DNA of 64,000 nt from Streptomyces sp. cf386 (GTDB taxonomy: Bacteria > Actinomycetota > Actinomycetes > Streptomycetales > Streptomycetaceae): assembly GCF_900103585.1 (NCBI RefSeq), contig NZ_FNHV01000016.1, positions 124,001-188,000 of the forward strand. Direction: 5' to 3'. Below the pieces are notes generated by a model, which saw nothing but the letters and a program-made list of their open reading frames with translations, had not been told where the DNA came from and did no database searches. The translations under genes were made by a program, and so were the position numbers. Positions 52,529-59,504 of the stretch are shown piece by piece; position 1 is the first letter of the stretch; each line of letters begins with the position of its first letter.

Positions 52529-53506
52529 TCAGTCCACGACATCCTTCGGCGCGCCGCCCGCTAGGAAGCCGGTTACATTCTGGACCGCCGCCAGGGCGGT
52601 CCGTACGATGGTCTCGCGCGTGACGCCGCCGGCGTGTGGGGAGAGCACCACGTTCGGGGCGCGGAGCAGGCGGAGGGCCGGGGTGGGGGGTTCGGGGTCG
52701 AAGACGTCGATGCCTGCTCCGGCCAGGGCGCCCTTCTCCAATGCGTCCGCCAGGGCGTCCTGGTCGATCAGGGCGCCCCGCGCGGTGTTGATCAGGAACG
52801 CCGTCGGCTTGAGCAGTGCCAGCCGGTCGGCGTTCAGCAGGTGGCGGGTCTCGTCGGTGAGCGGGGTGTGCAGGGAGACGTAGTCGGCGGTGCTCAGCAG
52901 GTCGTCGAGCGGGACGTGACGGGCGCCGCCGAACTCGGTCTCCGTCTCCGGGGGCAGTCGGCGTCGTCCGGCGTAGACGACGCTCATGTCGAACGCGACC
53001 GCGCGACGGGCGACCTGTCGTCCGATCTGGCCCAGGCCGACGATGCCGAGCGTCTTGCCGCACAGTTCGGTCAGTGAGTTCTGGAGCCGGGGGAGTGCCC
53101 AGTCGGCCTCGACGAGCGCGGTGTGGGCCGGGATCAGCTGCTTGGCCAGGGCGAGCATGAGGGCGAAGGTCTGCTCGGCGACGTTCTGTGCCTCGGCGCC
53201 GCTGGAGCCGATGTTGCACACCCGCACTCCGCGCTCGCGGGCCGCGTCCACGTCGACGTAGTCGAAGCCGTGGCTCGCGCACTGCACCAGCGCCAACTCC
53301 GGTGCGGCGGCGAGGTGTTCGGCGGTCACGGGGGCGAGCGCGGTGATGACGACGTGGGCGGAGCGCAGGGCCGCCGGGTCCTCGTCGGCCGCCTCGACGA
53401 CCGTGACGTTCGCCCCCTCGGGGAAGAGCGTGGCGAGGCCGGCTCCGATGCCACGGCCGCCCACGTGGGGCGAGATGACGGCGAGGACGTTCTTGGCGGC
53501 GGTCAT
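52529..53506 (-). CDS. D-2-hydroxyacid dehydrogenase (NAD)
   Basis: NAD-dependent 2-hydroxyacid dehydrogenase of 325 residues. The Rossmann motif is GLGQIGRQ; the catalytic Arg lies in INTARGALID, the Glu in FDPEPPT and the His in LSPHAGG. It reduces a 2-oxoacid or oxidises a D-2-hydroxyacid. Its ATG overlaps the stop of the FMN oxidase gene by 4 nt. Being coupled to an enzyme of L-hydroxyacid oxidation, it may act on the same 2-oxoacid pool from the other stereochemical side. Confidence 0.93.
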   Translation of the reverse strand: MTAAKNVLAVISPHVGGRGIGAGLATLFPEGANVTVVEAADEDPAALRSAHVVITALAPVTAEHLAAAPELALVQCASHGFDYVDVDAARERGVRVCNIGSSGAEAQNVAEQTFALMLALAKQLIPAHTALVEADWALPRLQNSLTELCGKTLGIVGLGQIGRQVARRAVAFDMSVVYAGRRRLPPETETEFGGARHVPLDDLLSTADYVSLHTPLTDETRHLLNADRLALLKPTAFLINTARGALIDQDALADALEKGALAGAGIDVFDPEPPTPALRLLRAPNVVLSPHAGGVTRETIVRTALAAVQNVTGFLAGGAPKDVVD

Positions 53507-54672
53507 ACGGATTCCTCGATGAGGTCGGCGGGGCCGATGGTGGCGGGGGTGGCGTGCCCGGACAGGGCGAGAGTGAGATCGAGTTCGGCGAGCAGACAGC
53601 GGATGACGTGCTCGACGCCCGCCTGTCCGTCGAGGCCGAGCCCGTAGGCGTACGGCCGTCCGACGAGCACCGCCTTCGCGCCGAGGGCGAGCGCCTTGAA
53701 GACGTCGTCGCCGGTGCGGATGCCACTGTCGAACAGCACGGTCAGGCGGTCGCCGACCGCCTCCACGACCCGGGGCAGGGCGTCGGCCGCCCCGACGGAG
53801 CCTGCCACCTGGCGGCCACCGTGGTTGGAGACGACCACTGCGTCCATCCCGGCGTCGGCGGCGGCGCGGGCGTCGTCCGGGTGCAGGATGCCCTTCAGGA
53901 CGATCGGGCCGTCCCAGTTCTCCCGCAGGAACGCCAGGTCCGGCCAGGTCTTGGCGGGGTCCGAGAACATGCCGACGAAGTGCATGACGGCCGCGTTCGG
54001 GTCCTCCAGCACCGGCTTGGCCAGGCCTGCCTGGAACGCCGGGTCGGAGAAGTAGTTGGCGGTGCCCACGCCGTGCAGGAACGGCAGATAGGCCTGGTCG
54101 AGGTCGCGTGGCCGCCAGGCCAGCATCGGCGTGTCCAGGGTGACGACGAGCGCGGTGAACCCGGCCGCCTTCGCCCGGGCGAGGAAACTCCGGGCCACCT
54201 CCGGGTCCTTCGGCCAGTACAGCTGGAACCAGCGTTCGGCGTCGCCCATCGCCTCCGCGACCTGCTCCATGGGAGTGCTGGACGCCGACGAGAGGGTGAA
54301 CGGCACGCCCTGTGCGGCGGCGGCCCGGGCTGCCGCGCACTCGGCGTCCGGGTGCATGATCGAGAGCACTCCGACCGGCGCCAGTGCCAGCGGAGCGGGC
54401 AGGGAGCGGCCCAGCACCTCGACGGACAGATCCCGTTCGTGTACGTCCCGCAGCATGCGCGGCACGATCCGGCGCCGCCCGAGGGCCGCCCGGTTGGCGC
54501 GGGCGGTGCTGCCGTCACCCGCGCTGCCCGCCACATAGCCGACGGGGCCGGGGTCGAGCCGTTGCTCGGTCAGCTCCTCCAGCCGGGTCAGATCGGTGGG
54601 CAGCCGGGGTACGGCACCCGTCATCCCGTTCAGGTAGATCTCGTACTGGAAGTCCGCCCAGTGCTTGCCCAT
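53503..54672 (-). CDS. FMN-dependent alpha-hydroxyacid oxidase/monooxygenase (lactate-2-monooxygenase-like)
   Basis: Flavoenzyme of 389 residues that oxidises L-2-hydroxyacids. FMN and active-site motifs are PLALAPVGVLSIMHPDAE, VVVSNHGGRQ (catalytic His), LFDSGIRTGDDV and VGRPYAYGL. The length and N-terminus MGKHWADFQYEIYLNGM resemble lactate 2-monooxygenases more than glycolate oxidases. The ATG at 54672 is chosen; upstream frames lack similarity. It overlaps the dehydrogenase gene by 4 nt and follows the alpha/beta hydrolase gene by 73 nt. Confidence 0.93.
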   Translation of the reverse strand: MGKHWADFQYEIYLNGMTGAVPRLPTDLTRLEELTEQRLDPGPVGYVAGSAGDGSTARANRAALGRRRIVPRMLRDVHERDLSVEVLGRSLPAPLALAPVGVLSIMHPDAECAAARAAAAQGVPFTLSSASSTPMEQVAEAMGDAERWFQLYWPKDPEVARSFLARAKAAGFTALVVTLDTPMLAWRPRDLDQAYLPFLHGVGTANYFSDPAFQAGLAKPVLEDPNAAVMHFVGMFSDPAKTWPDLAFLRENWDGPIVLKGILHPDDARAAADAGMDAVVVSNHGGRQVAGSVGAADALPRVVEAVGDRLTVLFDSGIRTGDDVFKALALGAKAVLVGRPYAYGLGLDGQAGVEHVIRCLLAELDLTLALSGHATPATIGPADLIEESV

Positions 54673-54745
54673 GCGTACGCCCCGCCTCTCGTCACTGAGA
54701 ACGCGCTGTACGCCGACCATACCGACCGGTAGGCGGGGGAGTGGA

Positions 54746-55441
54746 TCAGGGGGCCGTCACCGACTCGTGCAGGATCTGGGCCAGTTCGCGCGGCTGGGAG
54801 AACATCGGCCAGTGGCCGGTGTTCATGTTCACCAGGTCCCAGCGGTCGCTCTTGAGGAGCTCGGCCGCGGCACCCCACGGTTCGTCGCCGTCGAGGAGGC
54901 ACTTGATGTACGTCCCCGGAAGCTTGCCGAGGTCGCCCGTGAGTACGGCCGGTTCCGTTGCCGTGGCACCCGGGTGCGGGGTGGAGCCGTTCACGATCCG
55001 GGCGATCTGCTCGTCCGTCAGGCCCTGCCCCGCGTAGTCCTCGGCGGTCTGCGGCGGCCAGAAGCCGGTCGCGGCGATCGCCCCCCGCACCTCGTCGCTC
55101 GGCCAGCCGGAGAGGGACGACTCTCCGTCGACCGGGACCATGGCGTCGACGAACACCACACGGGTCAGCCGGTCGCCTATCCGCTCGGCCGCCTGCCCGA
55201 CCGGCACGCCGGAGTAGCTGTGTCCGACGAGGACGACGTCCCGCAGATCGAGGCGCTCGACCTCACCCACGATGTCCTGAACGTGCGTCTGCTGCCCGGG
55301 CGTCGGCGCGCCCCGCTTCTCGGCGAGTCCGGACAGGCTCAGCGGATGGACGCCGTGTCCGGCCGAGCGCAGCTCCGCCGCCACCTCGTCCCACGCCCAC
55401 GCCCCGAGCCACGCCCCTGCCACCAGTACGAAGTTGGTCAT
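54746..55441 (-). CDS. Alpha/beta hydrolase
   Basis: Small hydrolase of 231 residues of the methylesterase/hydroxynitrile-lyase-like group (MTNFVLVAGAWLGAWAWDEV start). The nucleophile is the Ser in VGHSYSG and the catalytic His is in NTGHWPMF. It probably cleaves a small ester. Its ATG overlaps the stop of the upstream permease gene by 4 nt, making it the second gene of the permease-hydrolase-oxidase-dehydrogenase operon. Confidence 0.92.
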   Translation of the reverse strand: MTNFVLVAGAWLGAWAWDEVAAELRSAGHGVHPLSLSGLAEKRGAPTPGQQTHVQDIVGEVERLDLRDVVLVGHSYSGVPVGQAAERIGDRLTRVVFVDAMVPVDGESSLSGWPSDEVRGAIAATGFWPPQTAEDYAGQGLTDEQIARIVNGSTPHPGATATEPAVLTGDLGKLPGTYIKCLLDGDEPWGAAAELLKSDRWDLVNMNTGHWPMFSQPRELAQILHESVTAP

Positions 55442-57087
55442 GCCCGCAACGTAGCGGAGGGGTCTGACAACGGCTCCGCGTCGGCCTTCGCACCGGGCCC
55501 GGTGATCGGTGGCACCGGCACCTCGACGGTCCTGGCCAGCCGCGCACCCTCGGGCCCGTACACCGCTCGCGGTTCGGGGAACAGCCGCAGCAGCGCCAGG
55601 AACAGCACGGCCGCGACGGCCAGCGACAACGGCAGGCTGATGTCCACCCCGTTCGCGAGATCGCCCAGCGTGCCGACGAACTGGCCCGGGATGTTGGTGA
55701 ACAGGACGCCGATCACGGCCGCCACCCACCAGGCGGTCATGCCCCGCCAGTTCCAGCCGTGCGCGAACCAGTACCGGCCGCCGCGCTGACGGCGGTTGAA
55801 GACCTGGAGGGCGTCGGGGTCGTACCAGCCGCGCCGGGTCCAGTAGCCCAGCATCATCACGACCATCCACGGCGTGGTGCAGGTGATGATCATCGTGGCG
55901 AAGGTCGAGATCGACTGGACGAGGTTGAGGCCGAACCGCCCGACGAAGATGAACGCGATCGACAGCCCGCCGACCAGCAGCGTCGCCTGCACCCGCGACA
56001 GCCGCGGGAACACCGACGAGAAGTCCAGCCCGGTCCCGTACAGCGCGGTCGTGCCCGTCGCCATACCGCCGATCAGTGCCAGCAGACACACCGGCAGGAA
56101 GTACCAGCCCGGTGAGATCGCCAGCAGCCCGCCCACGAAGTCGGGCGCCGCAGGATCGACGTACTCGGGAACCTTCGTGGCGATGATGCTCGCGGTCCCC
56201 AGGCCGAAGAGGAACGGCAGCAGGGTCGAGATCTGCGACAGGAACGCGGCGCCGATCACCTTGCGGCGCGGGGTGCTCGCCGGGATGTAGCGGGACCAGT
56301 CGCCGAGGAACGCCCCGAACGAGACCGGGTTGGAGAGCACGATCAGGGCGGCGCCGATGAACGACGGCCAGAACAGCGACTGGGTCGCCGCGTCCGCGGA
56401 GTCCGTGAAGACGCCCGCGTACGACGGGTCGAAGTCACCGGCGAAGGCGATCACGCCGATCAGGAAGAGCACGCTCGCCGAGGGCACGGCGATCTTGTTG
56501 ACGAACAGCATGAAGCGGAAGCCGTACACGCAGACCGCGAGGACCAGTCCCGCGAACAGGGCGTACGCGACGACGTACGACAGATTGCCGCGCGTCAGTC
56601 CGAAGAGCCGGTGCGCGCCGCCGACCAGGGCGTCGCCCGAGCTCCACACCGAGATCGAGAAGAACGCGACGGCCGTCAGCAGGGAGAGGAAGGAGCCGAC
56701 CACGCGGCCGTGCACGCCCAGGTGCGCGGAGGAGGAGACGGCGTTGTTGGTGCCGTTGACCGGTCCGAACACCGCCATCGGGCAGAGGATCAGCGCGCCC
56801 ACCACGACCCCGAGCAGCGTGGCGGCGAGGCCCTGCCAGAAGGAGAGGCCGAACAGGATCGGGAAGGCGCCCAGGACACAGGTGGAGAAGGTGTTGGCGC
56901 CACCGAAGGCGAGGCGGAACAGATCGAGCGGGGTCGCCGTGCGCTCGGCGTCGGGGATGCGGTCGACGCCGTGGGTCTCGACCTCGGTCAAGGAGGGAGC
57001 GGGGGTGGGGGCGGGGGAGAGGGGTGGGGGCTGAGAGGCCTTCGAGGGCTGCGGGTCCTGAGACGACTGCGGGGACTGCGAGGACAA
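55438..57087 (-). CDS. NCS1-family permease (cytosine/purine/allantoin type)
   Basis: Membrane transporter of about 549 residues with roughly 12 helices. The conserved N-terminus VETHGVDRIPDAERTATPLDLFRLAFGGAN and the motif GPVNGTNNAVSSSAHLGVHGR identify the nucleobase:cation symporter-1 family. The start is uncertain: TTG 57087 lies 7 nt after GGAG and gives a short Ser/Pro/Gln-rich leader; ATG 57252 would add 55 residues of low complexity that coincide with a strong RNA-structure-like region. Translationally coupled to the hydrolase gene. The substrate is not deducible; linked enzymes suggest an ester or hydroxyacid-type compound rather than a nucleobase. Confidence 0.88.
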   Translation of the reverse strand: MSSQSPQSSQDPQPSKASQPPPLSPAPTPAPSLTEVETHGVDRIPDAERTATPLDLFRLAFGGANTFSTCVLGAFPILFGLSFWQGLAATLLGVVVGALILCPMAVFGPVNGTNNAVSSSAHLGVHGRVVGSFLSLLTAVAFFSISVWSSGDALVGGAHRLFGLTRGNLSYVVAYALFAGLVLAVCVYGFRFMLFVNKIAVPSASVLFLIGVIAFAGDFDPSYAGVFTDSADAATQSLFWPSFIGAALIVLSNPVSFGAFLGDWSRYIPASTPRRKVIGAAFLSQISTLLPFLFGLGTASIIATKVPEYVDPAAPDFVGGLLAISPGWYFLPVCLLALIGGMATGTTALYGTGLDFSSVFPRLSRVQATLLVGGLSIAFIFVGRFGLNLVQSISTFATMIITCTTPWMVVMMLGYWTRRGWYDPDALQVFNRRQRGGRYWFAHGWNWRGMTAWWVAAVIGVLFTNIPGQFVGTLGDLANGVDISLPLSLAVAAVLFLALLRLFPEPRAVYGPEGARLARTVEVPVPPITGPGAKADAEPLSDPSATLRA

Positions 57088-57096
57088 GGGGGGGCT

Positions 57097-57250
57097 CCAG
57101 CGGGGACGGGACGGTGGAGCGCGTTGTGGCGCGGCGGGGGCGAGGGCCGGTGCCTGCCGCTGGGGTGTGCGGGCAGCGCGGATGCCGTCCTCTCGGGATC
57201 TGCAGACGGTACGGCCGGGCGCGAGATCCGCACCAGAGGACGGTTCATCC
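57097..57250 (-). promoter_or_regulatory. Structured leader of the NCS1 permease gene (riboswitch-like, unproven)
   Basis: GGATG-CCGTCCTCT (57180-57193) pairs with AGAGGACGG-TT-CATCC (57235-57250), enclosing a second stem GGATCT/AGATCC (57196-57201 with 57224-57229). A further 7-bp pairing, CCAGCGG/CCGCTGG (57097-57103 with 57157-57163), would bury part of the GGAG ribosome site of the TTG start. The arrangement looks like a ligand-binding leader; no known riboswitch class is recognised. Confidence 0.35.
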
Positions 57251-57285
57251 ATCTTCGGTGCGCCGAGTGGACGAAACCTCCATCA

Positions 57286-57837
57286 TCAGTCGCTGTCCGT
57301 GGGCGCGTCCTCCGGCTCCGCGTCCGGTCCCTGTGCCCGCACCCGCTGGACGTTCTCCAGGGAATCGCGCAGTTCGGCGAGCCAGTCGTCCGTGTGCCGC
57401 TGGACCAGCCGGACGCACCAGGCGAGCGCGTCGCTGCGGCTGCGGGCGACCCCGCCGGCGATCAGGGTGTCGAGGACCTGGCGCTCGGGCTGGCGCAACC
57501 GGGTCATCACCGGCGCGGCGATGTGCGTGAACAGGGCGCGCTCACCGTCGCACTCCACGCCCCAGGACACCTTCCGGCGGAACCGGTGCTCCGCCTCGCG
57601 GGCCACCCCGATCCGGGTCTCCCGGGTGCGCTCCCGGAACTCCTGGATCCGGCCCTCCACGGCCGCCTCCCGCTCGGCGGCCGAGACGTCCTCGGCCAGG
57701 TGGGGAGCGGGGATACGGCCGATCACGGTGATCTCCTCGCGGTCGACCGTGACCTCGGTCAGTTCCTCGAAGAGGTCGTCCGGCAGACGGCCGGCGAACC
57801 AGCCGCGCAGCTTCTGTCGTTGTTCGCTGGTAATCAT
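57286..57837 (-). CDS. Hypothetical protein with ribbon-helix-helix-like C-terminal motif
   Basis: Soluble, highly charged protein of 183 residues. I recognise no enzyme. A long helical, Arg/Glu-rich middle (VEGRIQEFRERTRETRIGVAREAEHRFRRK) precedes IAGGVARSRSDALAWCVRLVQRHTDDWLAELRDSL, which resembles the helix-helix part of ribbon-helix-helix regulators. ATG 57837 is directly preceded by a perfect GTAAT-N4-ATTAC palindrome, consistent with self-regulation; an in-frame ATG 27 nt upstream is possible. The next gene on the strand is the NCS1 permease. Confidence 0.7.
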   Translation of the reverse strand: MITSEQRQKLRGWFAGRLPDDLFEELTEVTVDREEITVIGRIPAPHLAEDVSAAEREAAVEGRIQEFRERTRETRIGVAREAEHRFRRKVSWGVECDGERALFTHIAAPVMTRLRQPERQVLDTLIAGGVARSRSDALAWCVRLVQRHTDDWLAELRDSLENVQRVRAQGPDAEPEDAPTDSD

Positions 57838-57851
57838 GTAATGACGATTAC
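57838..57851. promoter_or_regulatory. GTAAT-N4-ATTAC palindrome at the start of the hypothetical gene
   Basis: Perfect 5-bp arms around GACG, immediately upstream of the ATG at 57837. A third ATTAC follows inside the first codons. Possible autoregulatory operator. Confidence 0.4.
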
Positions 57852-58174
57852 TTCGGCGCTTCATGAACACAAGGGGCAGGCGGCGAGTCAGCCGAGAGCT
57901 CAATCGGAGGGCCCAATCGGAATGTTTCAGGCCTATTAATCAGCGTGCGAAAACCGGCCACGAGGCGACTTGGAACGATCAAGAGCCGCCAAGTTTCGGC
58001 GTTGGAACGTTCGAAGTCCGTTACTTCACGCCACTGATTCAATACGCAAGGTTACTGAAACCCGTGGTGTCGATGTGAGTTTCGGCGGCGGACTCGGCAG
58101 ACTCCCGCTCGTCGCTCCGGCACCGATCGCGTCGGAGTCGACACACCCTCAACTCGAGCGGAAGGATGCACACA
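57852..58174. other. Divergent intergenic region before the protease inhibitor gene
   Basis: About 320 bp without a gene and AT-richer than its surroundings. It holds TTGGAACG as a direct repeat (57970-57977 and 58002-58009, 32 bp apart) and an ACTTGG/CCAAGT inverted repeat near 57.97-57.99 kb. Promoters for the inhibitor gene and the minus-strand hypothetical gene must lie here. Confidence 0.5.
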
Positions 58175-58609
58175 ATGCGGAACACCGCGCGCTGGGCAGC
58201 GACCCTCGGCCTCACGGCCACCGCCGTCTGCGGACCCCTCACCGGATCCGCCCTGGCAGCCCAGGACGCCACCCCCGCCTCGCTCTACGCCCCCTCGGCC
58301 CTGGTGCTCACCCTGGCCAACGGCGACAGCGCCACCGTGACCACGCCGGTGCGCGCGGTCACCCTGAGCTGCGCCCCGACGGCTTCCGGCACGCACCCGG
58401 ACGCCATGTCGGCCTGTGTCGAACTGCGGGGCGTGGGCGGGGACTTCGACGCGCTGAGAGCCAGAGACGGCGTGCTGTGTACCAAGCAGTACGACCCGGT
58501 GATCGTCACGGTCGACGGCGTCTGGCAGGGCAAGCGCGTCTCCTATGAGCGCACCTTCGCCAACGAGTGCGTGAAGGGCTCCTACGGGACGAGCCTCTTC
58601 GCGTTCTAA
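58175..58609 (+). CDS. Subtilisin inhibitor-like (SSI) protease inhibitor, P1 Lys
   Basis: Secreted inhibitor of 144 residues. The signal peptide ends near GSALAAQ; the mature part keeps the SSI frame with four cysteines (66, 81, 102, 132) for two disulfides and the C-terminal SLFAF. The reactive loop reads CTKQYDP, so the P1 residue is Lys104, which predicts inhibition of trypsin-like proteases, unlike classical SSI with Met. ATG 58175 lies 9 nt after GGAAGG; the ATG at 58166 abuts that site and is unlikely. It probably controls a trypsin-like protease during differentiation. Confidence 0.95.
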   Translation: MRNTARWAATLGLTATAVCGPLTGSALAAQDATPASLYAPSALVLTLANGDSATVTTPVRAVTLSCAPTASGTHPDAMSACVELRGVGGDFDALRARDGVLCTKQYDPVIVTVDGVWQGKRVSYERTFANECVKGSYGTSLFAF

Positions 58610-58704
58610 AGGACCGGGATCGCATGGCCCCGTGCAGTTCGGCAGAGGCGCGCGGATGGGGAGTGCGCGTCCTGCCGTGAGGCCCCCGCGATCTCGTACC
58701 GGGG

Positions 58705-58737
58705 GTCGGTCGGGCGGAGTGGGGCCGCCCGGCCGAC
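58705..58737. terminator. Bidirectional hairpin between the inhibitor and STAS genes
   Basis: GTCGGTCGGGCGG (58705-58717) pairs with CCGCCCGGCCGAC (58725-58737) with one wobble pair, around a 7-base loop, between two convergent stops. Confidence 0.65.
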
Positions 58738-58748
58738 ACCTCGGATCG

Positions 58749-59171
58749 CTACGGAGCATCACCGTCCTCCCCGGGGATGCCCGCCAATGGCGCGAACCGG
58801 TCCAGCAGGCCGGCACCGCGCAGCAGCCGCCGTATCCGCGGTGCGTCGGAGACGATCCGGAGGCGACCGCCCCGGTCCCTGGCCCGCGTCTCGGCCCGGC
58901 ACAGCACGCGCAGTCCCGAGCAGTCGAAGAAGTCCACCCGCCGCAGATCGACGAGCACGTCCGGCTCCGGTCGCGCGGTCGCCGCGTCCAGGTGCTCGGC
59001 TGCGAACACCGCGGTCGCCAGATCGATCTCGCCCAGAACCTCGACCACGGTGAACGGGCCGCATCTACGGGTGCGGGCATGACTGTTCGCCGGGGGTGGC
59101 ACGTGGCGGAGTGGGTCCGCCGCCTTTTCCTCGGTCGGATTGGGGGCGCGGTCGTCGGCGTCCGGCGTCAT
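58749..59171 (-). CDS. STAS-domain anti-sigma factor antagonist
   Basis: Protein of 140 residues whose C-terminal 100 form a STAS domain (FTVVEVLGEIDLATAVFAAEHLDAA). The phospho-acceptor Ser is in FFDCSGLRVL. Such proteins sequester anti-sigma kinases when dephosphorylated by SpoIIE/RsbU-type phosphatases. The N-terminal 40 residues are charged and low in complexity. ATG 59171 has a GGTGGAG site. The multidomain phosphatase at 37.9-40.2 kb could be its activator, but the two are 19 kb apart. Confidence 0.92.
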   Translation of the reverse strand: MTPDADDRAPNPTEEKAADPLRHVPPPANSHARTRRCGPFTVVEVLGEIDLATAVFAAEHLDAATARPEPDVLVDLRRVDFFDCSGLRVLCRAETRARDRGGRLRIVSDAPRIRRLLRGAGLLDRFAPLAGIPGEDGDAP

Positions 59172-59504
59172 GTCCGCTCCACCTCGGCAGGGGGGCATTT
59201 GATGCGGGTAGTTACCCGGAGGCGGGGGTCGGCATCCCCGCCGCGCCGTGCGCAAGATCTGGTTCACTCGACCTGATGAATTCAGTCCAAAGTGATTGAC
59301 TTTTCATCCCATTTGTCGAGCATCGTCCTCTCCGGGCGGTCGACGGCTGGGTCCCGCCAATGTGACGTCCCCCATTGCGCCGCCCCGCCAACCCCGTGAG
59401 TCTCTCGTGGAACAAGCGTCCGAAGAACCGTTATCCGCGGCTCGTCGATCCATCTCCCATGTATCGGACAGCTTCGTTCGGCGTCGAGGACAGGGAAGTT
59501 TTTG
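59172..59504. other. Divergent region between the STAS and ECF-CAP genes
   Basis: 333 bp without a gene. A TTGACT hexamer (59295-59300) in an AT-richer stretch could be a -35 element; CTCGAC/GTCGAG inverted arms flank it. AGGGAAG precedes the ECF-CAP start by 6 nt. Confidence 0.45.

Noticed and set aside
57097-57250. Known riboswitch (TPP or guanidine type) in the NCS1 leader
   Set aside because: The consensus core sequences of these classes were looked for and not found; only the stems are visible, so it is kept as an unclassified leader.
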